Origin: Deltaproteobacteria bacterium
GTDB lineage: Bacteria; Desulfobacterota; Desulfomonilia; UBA1062
Direction: 5' to 3'
Length of the DNA stretch: 9,549 nucleotides
Assembly (NCBI GenBank): GCA_020053185.1
Contig: JAGVNP010000241.1
Coordinates: 1-9,549 of the forward strand
The position numbers were made by a program, and so were the translations under genes. How positions within the stretch are numbered: the stretch's first letter is position 1; each line of letters begins with the position of its first letter. Shown here piece after piece: positions 1 through 5,979 of the stretch. The notes beneath the pieces are model-generated. The model worked only from the letters and a program-made list of their open reading frames with translations, was not told where the DNA came from and made no database searches.

Positions 1-300
1 ATACAGGGAAGCCCTTCCGAACTTAAAGCGAGCATTGCCAACATGGTATATGAGATTGAGCATCCACGCATAAACGAGGCCTTGCTGTTATTAAAAAACA
101 TACCTGAGGTGGCAGGAGCAACTCCGTTTGGAAAAAGACTGCATGTGCTTACCAAAGAAACTATGCAAGATTCTTCTCTCATAAAAAAAACATTAAAAGA
201 AAAAGGTCTGGATGCATTTGTCAGAAATATTCCACCCTCATTAGAGGATGTGTTTATCTATCTCTTTGAAAAAAGGAACAGCAAAAGCCATCTTTTATAA
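1..300 (+). CDS. ABC transporter ATP-binding protein, C-terminal fragment (5' end outside window)
   Basis: The frame is open from base 1, so the first in-window ATG (base 43) is internal and the gene begins before the window. About 99 residues remain, ending in TAA at 298-300. The visible start (G-S-P-S-E-L-K) matches the stretch after the Walker B and switch regions of ABC-2/CcmA-type export ATPases, where a G-(T/S)-P-x-E-L segment is usual. The end carries P-S-L-E-D-V-F-I-Y-L, the typical closing motif of the same family. Walker A, signature and Walker B motifs would lie upstream and cannot be seen. The protein would energise a membrane exporter from the cytoplasmic face, but the substrate is unknown. 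The permease is not in the window and, if linked, would lie upstream, because the next gene has its own promoter. The family call rests on tail motifs only. Confidence 0.8.
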   Translation: MQGSPSELKASIANMVYEIEHPRINEALLLLKNIPEVAGATPFGKRLHVLTKETMQDSSLIKKTLKEKGLDAFVRNIPPSLEDVFIYLFEKRNSKSHLL

Positions 301-340
301 AACAAACTCTCATTCCCGCTTGGCTCTTCAAAAATAAAAT

Positions 341-356
341 AGAATGTTCTCATTCT
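341..356. promoter_or_regulatory. Palindrome over the -35 box (operator candidate)
   Basis: AGAATG (341-346) and CATTCT (351-356) are perfect 6-bp inverted arms around TTCT. The element covers the whole proposed -35 box of the promoter at 347-375, where a bound repressor would block RNA polymerase. It is short and could be chance. It is not followed by a T-run, so it is not a terminator of the upstream ABC gene. Confidence 0.35.
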
Positions 357-375
357 GTACGGATCAGGGTATAAT
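347..375 (+). promoter_or_regulatory. Sigma70-type promoter for the hydrolase lipoprotein cluster
   Basis: A perfect -10 box TATAAT (370-375) lies 17 bp downstream of TTCTCA (347-352), which matches the TTGACA consensus at four of six bases. Transcription would start near base 382, giving a leader of about 24 nt before the ATG at 406. This start separates the cluster from the upstream ABC gene. The boxes and spacing are seen directly; activity is inferred. Confidence 0.6.
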
Positions 376-405
376 TACATGTTATCCTGTATAGGAGGAG
401 ATGTT

Positions 406-1353
406 ATGGTTCTTTTGAAAAAGAAAACAATTTTTTATACAGTATTTGCAATACTGGTCTTTCTACTTTCAGGGTGTGGTTTTTTTGCAAAAAATGTCAC
501 GCCCCTTGAGACAGACCATGACCACTTAATCACAGTCAATGGCATCAGCTATCATTATCAGGAATTTGAAGGGCCTGGCGAAAACATCTTTCTCCTGCAC
601 GGATTTTCCTCTTCGACATACTCATGGAAAGAACTTATCCCTATCCTCAACAGCAAAGGTTATCATGTATGGACGCTTGATATGAAAGGGTTTGGCTGGT
701 CTGATAAGCCAAAAGCCTCAGCCTATGATCCTTTGACCCTCATGGAAGAGATCAATACTTGGATGGATGCAGTTGGTATCAAAAAAGTCACATTTACTGG
801 CAACTCTCTTGGAGGGTCAATCGCTGTGCTCATGGCTGCAACCCATCCGGAAAAAATAGAGCGATTAATCCTCATCGATTCCGGAGGATATCCAAGAAAA
901 GAGCTGCCTCTCATCATTCGGCTGGGAAAGATGCCGTTTGCAGATTTGCTCATCAAGATTTCCTATGGCCCATGGGTCGTAAAGAAAAATTTATCTGAGG
1001 TTTTTTACGATGATACGCTCGTAACTGAAGAAAGGGTTGATGAGTATTACAGCAGACTTAAAACAAAAGGCGCGCTCGATGCCCAGGTCTCCCTTATCCG
1101 GTCGAGAGATGATATAGATTTTGACAGATATGTAAAACAAGTCTCAGCACTCAATATACCAACCCTTATTATCTGGGGAAAAGAGGATATATGGATTCCT
1201 CTCAAGTACGGCTATCAGTTCAACCATGACATCAAAAACTCTATCTTATCAATAATCCCTGAGTGCGGCCATATCCCGCAAGAGGAAAAACCAGACCAGA
1301 CTGCCCGACTTATACTCGATTTCATGCAGGGAAAAACAACCACATCAAAATAA
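406..1353 (+). CDS. Alpha/beta-hydrolase lipoprotein
   Basis: This 315-residue protein belongs to the alpha/beta-hydrolase fold family of serine esterases, lipases and related enzymes. The start at 406 is preferred over the in-frame ATG at 379 because AGGAGGAG (393-400) lies 5 nt before it, and the 379 start would sit upstream of the predicted transcription start. Residues 1-24 form a lipoprotein signal: K-K-K, a hydrophobic run, then the lipobox L-S-G-C with Cys24 as the lipidated residue. Gly follows the Cys, so under the E. coli +2 rule it would go to the outer membrane. The catalytic set is complete: oxyanion HG at 65-66, nucleophile Ser134 in G-N-S-L-G-G, Asp261 in W-G-K-E-D, and His289 in C-G-H-I-P. 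G-F-G-W-S-D-K-P lies between, as in the MhpC/epoxide-hydrolase-like branch. The substrate is unknown. It is the first gene of a three-gene cluster with a 10-nt gap to the next. Confidence 0.88.
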   Translation: MVLLKKKTIFYTVFAILVFLLSGCGFFAKNVTPLETDHDHLITVNGISYHYQEFEGPGENIFLLHGFSSSTYSWKELIPILNSKGYHVWTLDMKGFGWSDKPKASAYDPLTLMEEINTWMDAVGIKKVTFTGNSLGGSIAVLMAATHPEKIERLILIDSGGYPRKELPLIIRLGKMPFADLLIKISYGPWVVKKNLSEVFYDDTLVTEERVDEYYSRLKTKGALDAQVSLIRSRDDIDFDRYVKQVSALNIPTLIIWGKEDIWIPLKYGYQFNHDIKNSILSIIPECGHIPQEEKPDQTARLILDFMQGKTTTSK

Positions 1354-1363
1354 GGAGTTCAAC

Positions 1364-2326
1364 ATGATAGAAACCAGAGTAAGTAAGACACTTGGTATAG
1401 AATATCCTATCATTAAAGGCGGCATGGTGTGGATATCTAATGCAGAACTCACTGCTGCAGTATCAAATGCAGGAGGCCTTGGAGTCATGGGTGTTGGTTC
1501 TATGGACCTGCCTACCATGGAAAGAGAACTGGACACGCTTATCAAGCTCACAAAAAAACCTTTTGGAATAAGCTTTCCTCTTTTACGGCCTGATTATGAG
1601 GCCATGATCGGCAAAGCCATCGATAAGGGGGTTAGAGTAGTAGTGACCTCTGCAGGAAACCCAGAAAAGGTATCTAAGATGCTGGCCTCTGCCGGGGTTA
1701 CTGCAATCCACGTAATTGCAAATGTGCGTATGGCGAAAAAAGTGCAGGATCTCGGCTATCACATGGTAGTTGCCGAAGGATTTGAAGCAGGCGGCCACAA
1801 TGGAAGAGATGAGATCACCACTTTTGCCCTTATTCCGCAAGTGGTCGATGCAGTTGATATCCCGGTGATCGCTGCAGGCGGCATTGCAGATGCAAGAGGT
1901 GTTGTGGCTGCATTTGCACTTGGAGCAGAAGGCATCCAGATGGGCACCAGGTTTGTGGCAACAAAAGAATCTCCTGCGCATGATAATTTCAAAAAGGTAA
2001 TTATCAATGCAAAAGACACTGATACCACGATCACTGGCAGAAAAACGAATGATCTTGTTCGAGGGATCAAAAACAAGCTCACATCACAGATACTGGATGC
2101 GGAAAATAAGGGGTTGATGCCAGAAGAAATACTGAAAATCATCGGCGCTGACAGATCATATATGGCCTCAGTCGAAGGCAACATAGAGGACGGATCTGCC
2201 ATGTGCGGACAGATTGCAGGCATGATTAATGAGATCAAAAGCGTGCAGGATGTGTTTGACGAAATTTTATCCGGAATCAAACCTGTGCTCAATCGCGTTA
2301 CAGAAGGATTAAGGGATGAGGTTTAA
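1364..2326 (+). CDS. FMN-dependent flavoprotein of the FabK / nitronate monooxygenase family
   Basis: A 320-residue TIM-barrel flavoprotein, the full usual length of enoyl-ACP reductase II (FabK) and class I nitronate monooxygenases. Start ATG 1364 has AAGGAG at 1352-1357, overlapping the stop codon of the preceding gene, so translation is probably coupled. Visible landmarks are G-I-E-Y-P-I-I-K-G-G-M near residues 9-19, A-A-V-S-N-A-G-G-L-G near 29-38, E-G-F-E-A-G-G-H at 138-145 with His145 as the likely catalytic residue, the phosphate-binding A-A-G-G-I-A-D at 170-176, and Q-M-G-T-R at 192-196. All are shared by FabK (NADH-dependent trans-2-enoyl-ACP reduction, final step of the fatty-acid elongation cycle) and by nitronate monooxygenases, so the exact reaction cannot be assigned. 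The radical-enzyme activase next door suggests an anaerobe, which makes an O2-using monooxygenase role less likely (inference). Confidence 0.85.
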   Translation: MIETRVSKTLGIEYPIIKGGMVWISNAELTAAVSNAGGLGVMGVGSMDLPTMERELDTLIKLTKKPFGISFPLLRPDYEAMIGKAIDKGVRVVVTSAGNPEKVSKMLASAGVTAIHVIANVRMAKKVQDLGYHMVVAEGFEAGGHNGRDEITTFALIPQVVDAVDIPVIAAGGIADARGVVAAFALGAEGIQMGTRFVATKESPAHDNFKKVIINAKDTDTTITGRKTNDLVRGIKNKLTSQILDAENKGLMPEEILKIIGADRSYMASVEGNIEDGSAMCGQIAGMINEIKSVQDVFDEILSGIKPVLNRVTEGLRDEV

Positions 2327-2331
2327 AGGTT

Positions 2332-3258
2332 ATGGATAAAAAACCACTCATCCTGGAAATAAAGGGAAATTCTCTTGACGATGGGCCTGGCATAAGGACA
2401 GTGATCTTTTTCAAAGGATGTCCTCTCAACTGTGTGTGGTGCCATAATCCGGAAAGCAAAAAAGCTGTTGCCGAGATCTCATTTGATGAGCGGGAATGTG
2501 TAGGGTGCAATACCTGCATTGAGACATGTACTGAAAAAGCACTCTCAAAAAATAATCCTTTTTTTATTGATCGTGAAAGATGCACTCTCTGCTTCCAATG
2601 CGTAGAAACGTGTCCGTCAGGCTCATTGAGCAGGGTCGGAAAAACCATGAGCATTGATGAGATAGTAAAGACGGTTATAAAAGACAAACCTTTTTTCAAC
2701 ATCTCGGGCGGAGGAGTGACCCTCTCAGGCGGTGAACCGACCCTATATATGGATTTCGTATCTGACCTTCTTAAAAAGTTCAAAGCAGAAGGCATTCATA
2801 CGCTTCTCGAGACATGCGGATATTTTGACTTCGAGCGATTCCATAGCCTGATTCTTCCTTACATCGATGCTATTTACTATGACATAAAGTTCTATGATTG
2901 CGATGATCACAAAAAATATTGCGGAGTCCCTAATGATCTGATCCTTGAAAATTTCTTAAAATTGCATGCAATCCATGAAGTCAGCAGGCCGGAAATCCTT
3001 CCAAGAATACCTCTCATCCCGAATATGACTGATACAGAACAAAATCTAAGATCAATCGCTGGTTTTCTTCACACACATGGGGTAAAAAAGGCAGTTGTGC
3101 TTGCCTACAATCCGCTCTGGCATGAGAAAAATTCCAAGATCGGGATATCCTCGGCCTACAGTAGCGAAGACTCCATGAAAAAATGGCAGGATAAGCTAAA
3201 AATACAACAATGCAAAGAAATATTCCTTCATGCAGGAATTGGTTTAGGGCAGACATAA
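2332..3258 (+). CDS. Glycyl-radical enzyme activating protein (radical SAM, PflA/BssD-like)
   Basis: A 308-residue radical-SAM activase that would use S-adenosylmethionine and a [4Fe-4S] cluster to place a glycyl radical on a partner enzyme. The activase signature is intact: G18-P-G-I-R, then G29-C30-P-L-N-C34-V-W-C37-H-N, giving the CX3CX2C radical-SAM motif. Two ferredoxin-type CX2CX2CX3C motifs follow (Cys56/59/62/66 and Cys84/87/90/94). These mark the larger activases such as BssD, HpdA and CutD types and are absent from PflA itself. S-G-G-E-P-T at 132-137 is the usual glycine-rich SAM-binding segment. The start ATG 2332 lies 5 nt after the previous stop, with GAGG at 2318-2321 as a possible ribosome site. 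Glycyl radical enzymes are normally encoded beside their activases, but none appears here, so the target lies elsewhere or remains unknown. The gap to the tRNA promoter is short and has no visible terminator. Confidence 0.93.
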   Translation: MDKKPLILEIKGNSLDDGPGIRTVIFFKGCPLNCVWCHNPESKKAVAEISFDERECVGCNTCIETCTEKALSKNNPFFIDRERCTLCFQCVETCPSGSLSRVGKTMSIDEIVKTVIKDKPFFNISGGGVTLSGGEPTLYMDFVSDLLKKFKAEGIHTLLETCGYFDFERFHSLILPYIDAIYYDIKFYDCDDHKKYCGVPNDLILENFLKLHAIHEVSRPEILPRIPLIPNMTDTEQNLRSIAGFLHTHGVKKAVVLAYNPLWHEKNSKIGISSAYSSEDSMKKWQDKLKIQQCKEIFLHAGIGLGQT

Positions 3259-3273
3259 AACGATACTTAATCC

Positions 3274-3304
3274 TTGACAAGAAAGCACCTTCATCATAGA
3301 TATT
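3274..3304 (+). promoter_or_regulatory. Promoter for tRNA-Asn
   Basis: A perfect TTGACA (3274-3279) is followed by TAGATA at 3297-3302 (17-bp spacer, three matches to TATAAT) or GATATT at 3299-3304 (19-bp spacer, four matches). Either would start transcription a few bases before the tRNA at 3314. The -35 box is strong and the -10 weak, so the exact pairing is uncertain. Confidence 0.5.
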
Positions 3305-3313
3305 AGCAGCTGT

Positions 3314-3389
3314 TCCCCGGTAGCTCAACCGGCAGAGCGGGTGGCTGTTAACCACTAGGTCGGGGGTTCAAATCCCTCCCGGGGAGCCA
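3314..3389 (+). tRNA. tRNA-Asn (anticodon GTT)
   Basis: The full 76-nt cloverleaf folds by eye. The acceptor stem is TCCCCGG (3314-3320) with CCGGGGA (3379-3385). The D stem is GCTC/GAGC (3323-3326, 3335-3338). The anticodon stem is GGTGG/CCACT (3340-3344, 3352-3356) with loop CTGTTAA and anticodon GTT at 3347-3349. The T stem is GGGGG/CCCTC around loop TTCAAAT (3367-3373). Discriminator G3386 is followed by encoded CCA (3387-3389). Anticodon GTT reads AAC/AAT, so it carries asparagine. It stands alone between the activase and the LysM gene. No duplicated 3' end or integrase was seen, so nothing suggests use as an integration site. Confidence 0.97.
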
Positions 3390-3409
3390 GTATTTATTAA
3401 ATAGATTTT

Positions 3410-3465
3410 AGAGCAACATGCTCTCAAATACTACCCAAACAAAATCTTTTCTTGAACATTTCAAG
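3410..3465. repeat. Two small inverted repeats downstream of tRNA-Asn
   Basis: AGAGC/GCTCT (3410-3414, 3420-3424, loop AACAT) and CTTGA/TCAAG (3451-3455, 3461-3465, loop ACATT) are two 5-bp hairpins in the 164-bp gap between the tRNA and the convergent LysM-NlpC/P60 gene. Only a weak TTTT (3473-3476) follows the second one on the plus strand. Neither is a convincing intrinsic terminator; they might be processing or attenuator-like structures. Nothing else recognisable lies in this gap apart from a T7 run at 3526-3532 without a stem before it. Confidence 0.3.
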
Positions 3466-3553
3466 GTGACAGTTTTAAAGATAAGCCGCAACACAAATAT
3501 CTATATAGGCATCGAGTGAAAACAATTTTTTTGATGACAAAGATCTTTATTCT

Positions 3554-4858
3554 TTAGAGTGATTCCCGCGGAGAAGAACTATTCATTGTGACCTTTGTTC
3601 CGGTCTCACTCTCTTTTATACGTACAGCTTTGGCAAAATGCTTTTTAAAGTATGGATCATCTAGTTTATCGACCTTTACACATCTATATTGCGTGGATGC
3701 GTGAATAAACTCATTGTTCCCGATATAGATGCCAACATGCCCAAGACTTCTATAGGTATCAAAAAACACCAGGTCGCCTTCAACCAACTCATCTTTTGAA
3801 ACCTTTTTCCCCACCTTGGCCTGTTCATGCGCACTTCTTGGAAGGTCAATTTCAAAAATCTGGTAAATACTTCTCACAAATCCAGAGCAATCAGTGCCTC
3901 TGACTGAACTTCCGCCAAACTTATACGGGGTTCCTTCGAAACTTTTTACTACCCTAACGAACAATTGTGATTCTTCGGGGCTGTTCCAGACACCAAGGAA
4001 AAACTCTGCATTTTTTTGTTCAGTATCCTCATTTTTTTCTTTGTCTTCTTTAACTACACTTCCTTCTTGTATCTTTGCAACTACCTCAGCTTCTTTTTTT
4101 GCATTATTTTCTTCATTTTTATCTTGAGGTTTCACTTCATTAGTTGCTGTTTTCTCGACAGTTATTGTCTCTGTGGTTGGCACTTCTGCAACGGCTTCCG
4201 GTGTTTTTATTTCTGCATTTTCATTATTACTTGCATCTTTTTTCTCAAGATAAGCATATTCAACCTTAGTCGTATTATTGCTCAGGACCTTGACTTCTTC
4301 CACCTCTTCTACTTTTATTTCTGCGTTTTCACTATTATTTGAACCTTCCTTCTCAAGAGAAGTCTCCTCAGCAACGAGTTCTGTCTTTTCCTCTGCAACT
4401 ATATTCTGAACAATAAACAACACCTCTTCGGGTTCTTGCACTTGCTCAATTTCTGTGTCCACAGGCTTTCGCAATACCAGTTTCTGCCCTGGCATCAAAC
4501 GGCTTGATTTTAGATGATTTATATTTTTGATCTCATTTACAGAAACACCTGTTCTGTTTGAGATAGCATACAGGCTATCACCTTTTTTTACTACATATAC
4601 CTCTTTCAATGGCGCAGAAACCTTTGTAGTCTTATCACCCGGAATCGTGAGAATTTGTTTTACTTTTATAGAATCGCTGGCAAGATCATTTGCTTCTTTT
4701 ATTGACTCTACACTTACTCCCATTTTCTTTGAGATCACATAGAGGGTATCACCACGTCTAACCGTATATTTTTCGGCAGCAAAACCTCCTGTGGAAAGAA
4801 AAACCAGAAACACCAGTGCGGTCGACCCAATCAATTGGGAAGTTTTTCGTCTAACCAT
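3554..4858 (-). CDS. Secreted LysM-LysM-NlpC/P60 peptidoglycan hydrolase
   Basis: A 434-residue exported cell-wall enzyme. A signal peptide occupies about residues 1-28 (R-R-K, hydrophobic run, then G-F-A-A before E-K-Y-T-V). Two LysM peptidoglycan-binding domains follow at about 30-74 and 86-130, each with the R/K-G-D-(T/S)-L start. A low-complexity Glu/Val/Lys/Asn-rich linker spans about 131-285. The C-terminal NlpC/P60 domain (about 290-415) has Cys324 in T-D-C-S-G-F, His374 in G-H-V-G-I-Y and His386 in I-H-A-S-T, the expected Cys-His-His triad of gamma-D-glutamyl-diamino-acid endopeptidases that cut stem peptides. The start at ATG 4858 is chosen because AGGAGG (4866-4871) lies 7 nt upstream. 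An in-frame GTG at 4861 is only 4 nt away. It is divergent from mtgA, suggesting a shared role in wall growth. A Ser-rich tail of about 20 residues follows the domain. Confidence 0.93.
   Translation of the reverse strand: MVRRKTSQLIGSTALVFLVFLSTGGFAAEKYTVRRGDTLYVISKKMGVSVESIKEANDLASDSIKVKQILTIPGDKTTKVSAPLKEVYVVKKGDSLYAISNRTGVSVNEIKNINHLKSSRLMPGQKLVLRKPVDTEIEQVQEPEEVLFIVQNIVAEEKTELVAEETSLEKEGSNNSENAEIKVEEVEEVKVLSNNTTKVEYAYLEKKDASNNENAEIKTPEAVAEVPTTETITVEKTATNEVKPQDKNEENNAKKEAEVVAKIQEGSVVKEDKEKNEDTEQKNAEFFLGVWNSPEESQLFVRVVKSFEGTPYKFGGSSVRGTDCSGFVRSIYQIFEIDLPRSAHEQAKVGKKVSKDELVEGDLVFFDTYRSLGHVGIYIGNNEFIHASTQYRCVKVDKLDDPYFKKHFAKAVRIKESETGTKVTMNSSSPRESL
4205..4358 (-). repeat. Duplicated segment in the LysM-NlpC/P60 linker
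   Basis: Two 46-bp direct copies, 4205-4250 and 4313-4358, are offset by exactly 108 bp (36 codons) and match at about 39 of 46 positions by eye. They encode L-E-K-E-G-S-N-N-S-E-N-A-E-I-K and L-E-K-K-D-A-S-N-N-E-N-A-E-I-K. The in-frame offset and diverged copies indicate an old internal duplication that lengthened the linker without breaking the frame. Confidence 0.75.
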
Positions 4859-4865
4859 CACGAAA

Positions 4866-4871
4866 CCTCCT
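4866..4871 (-). promoter_or_regulatory. Ribosome binding site that decides the start of the LysM-NlpC/P60 gene
   Basis: Read on the minus strand this is AGGAGG. It lies 7 nt before ATG 4858 and 4 nt before the adjacent in-frame GTG 4861, so the spacing favours the ATG. Confidence 0.7.
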
Positions 4872-4878
4872 CTTTTTT

Positions 4879-4898
4879 AATCTTTTCAAATCTTTTCA
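4879..4898 (-). repeat. Tandem 10-bp repeat in the leader of the LysM-NlpC/P60 gene
   Basis: AATCTTTTCA occurs twice in exact tandem (4879-4888, 4889-4898), reading TGAAAAGATT twice on the minus strand. It lies between the predicted transcription start (about 4913) and the ribosome binding site. The period is about one helical turn of DNA, which would suit side-by-side binding of a regulator, or the repeat could act in the mRNA leader. The repeat is seen; function is inferred. Confidence 0.4.
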
Positions 4899-4919
4899 TT
4901 GGATGCAAACCGTGGTCAA

Positions 4920-4948
4920 GATATAGCAAAATAAACCCCATAGGTCAA
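4920..4948 (-). promoter_or_regulatory. Promoter for the LysM-NlpC/P60 gene
   Basis: On the minus strand TTGACC (4948-4943, five of six consensus bases) is followed after 17 bp by TATATC (4925-4920, four of six). Transcription would start near 4913, leaving a leader of about 54 nt. A second TTGACC at 4919-4914 and a TTGACT at 4980-4975 have no good -10 partner. Confidence 0.5.
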
Positions 4949-4988
4949 ATTTTCAGGATTTCTCTAGTTTTTTCAGTCAACTAAGATA

Positions 4989-5017
4989 AATACATTTCAT
5001 CGCTTTCAAAGTATAAA
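4989..5017 (+). promoter_or_regulatory. Weak promoter candidate for mtgA
   Basis: TATAAA (5012-5017) is a five-of-six -10 box. The hexamer 17 bp upstream, AATACA (4989-4994), matches the -35 consensus at only three positions. A start near 5024 would give a leader of about 63 nt to the ATG at 5087. The weak -35 suggests low or activator-dependent expression, or a wrong call. Confidence 0.3.
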
Positions 5018-5086
5018 TTTATTGTGTATACAAATATAAGGACGGGAATAAAGAAGCGGGAAAAACAGAAAGACAACCTTAATATT

Positions 5087-5959
5087 ATGTATAAGAAATG
5101 GTTTTCAATCATTGTTGCTGCTTTGTGCGGATTCATCTTCTTAAATATAGCGATCTATGCAGTGTATCCTGATATCTCAAAACTCAAAAAAACAAATCCA
5201 AAAAAAACAGCCTTCATGAAATATCGGGAGCATGAATGGAAAAAGAAGGGGGAAAAACGAAAGATACAGCACCATTGGGTTTCTTTCTCAAACATCTCTC
5301 CCTATGCAATCAAGGCAGTAATTATTGCAGAAGATGACAATTTCTGGCGGCACAGCGGTTTTGATTTAGAAGCCATGCAAAAGGCCCTGGAAAAGGATAT
5401 CAAGAAAAAAAGATTCAAAGTTGGAGGCAGCACCATAAGCCAGCAGCTTGCCAAAAACCTCTATCTCTCCCCTGCAAAAAATCCTGTAAGGAAACTAAAA
5501 GAGGCAATTCTCACCTGGAGGATCGAGAGGAATCTCTCAAAGAGGCGGATTATCGAGATCTATCTCAATGTCGCAGAATGGGGCGACGGGGTGTTCGGGA
5601 TCGAGGCTGCTGCGAGAAAATACTATGGGAAACCTGCTTCAGCTCTGAGCGCAGAAGAGGCTTCCATACTCGCTTCTCTTCTCCCGAATCCGAGAAGATA
5701 CAGACCCACCGGAAAATATGTGCAGAACCGCGCAGATCGAATCTACAGAATTATGGTAAGACGCGGGATTGTAATCCCTCAATATGAAGAGATCATGAGC
5801 GAGACTGAAACAACAACAGGATTAGAAGAACTTGATTATCTTGTTAACACTGGCGGAATCGAACCTGGTCAGGAAGAAGAGAGTCTTATTGATCAAGAAA
5901 GAGAGCAAAATAAAAACCCGGCTTCGTCTGAGCCTTATGGTTCAGGAATCATTGAGTAA
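5087..5959 (+). CDS. mtgA: Monofunctional biosynthetic peptidoglycan transglycosylase
   Basis: MtgA (GT51 family) polymerises lipid II into glycan strands at the outer face of the inner membrane. Residues 6-27 form one membrane anchor. The GT51 motifs appear in order: E-D-D-N-F-W-R-H-S-G-F-D at 82-93 with Glu82 as the expected catalytic base, G-G-S-T-I-S-Q-Q at 113-120, K-R-R-I-I-E-I-Y-L-N at 152-161, and P-N-P-R-R-Y-R-P at 200-207. No penicillin-binding transpeptidase domain follows, so it is the monofunctional form. The frame stays open upstream to a GTG at 5024, but the ATG at 5087 gives the usual short cytoplasmic tip before the anchor. Neither start has a strong Shine-Dalgarno. The protein is 290 residues against about 240 for E. 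coli MtgA. The excess is an acidic, Glu/Thr/Ser-rich tail from about residue 238. It is divergent from the NlpC/P60 hydrolase gene. Confidence 0.92.
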   Translation: MYKKWFSIIVAALCGFIFLNIAIYAVYPDISKLKKTNPKKTAFMKYREHEWKKKGEKRKIQHHWVSFSNISPYAIKAVIIAEDDNFWRHSGFDLEAMQKALEKDIKKKRFKVGGSTISQQLAKNLYLSPAKNPVRKLKEAILTWRIERNLSKRRIIEIYLNVAEWGDGVFGIEAAARKYYGKPASALSAEEASILASLLPNPRRYRPTGKYVQNRADRIYRIMVRRGIVIPQYEEIMSETETTTGLEELDYLVNTGGIEPGQEEESLIDQEREQNKNPASSEPYGSGIIE

Positions 5960-5979
5960 CATTGAAAACTTCCACCATA

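Noticed and set aside
379..405. Upstream ATG at 379 as the start of the hydrolase lipoprotein
   Set aside because: It lies only 4 bp after the -10 box, upstream of the expected transcription start, and would put a non-basic extension before the signal peptide; ATG 406 has AGGAGGAG 5 nt before it.
1759..2795. Long minus-strand open frames (177 and 165 codons) opposite the flavoprotein and activase genes
   Set aside because: They lie antisense to genes with intact family motifs, show no recognisable domains and have no ribosome site; they are frame shadows.
3314..3389. tRNA-Asn as an integration site of a mobile element
   Set aside because: No integrase, no direct repeat of the tRNA 3' end and no change in gene character on either side within the window.
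3526..3532. T7 run as an intrinsic terminator of the tRNA transcript
   Set aside because: No stable stem precedes it; only AAAA/TTTT pairing is available.
4016..4342. 108-codon plus-strand frame rich in Phe and Cys opposite the hydrolase linker
   Set aside because: It is the complement of the low-complexity Glu/Lys/Asn linker, which naturally reads as Phe/Ser/Cys-rich; the minus-strand gene has clear domains.
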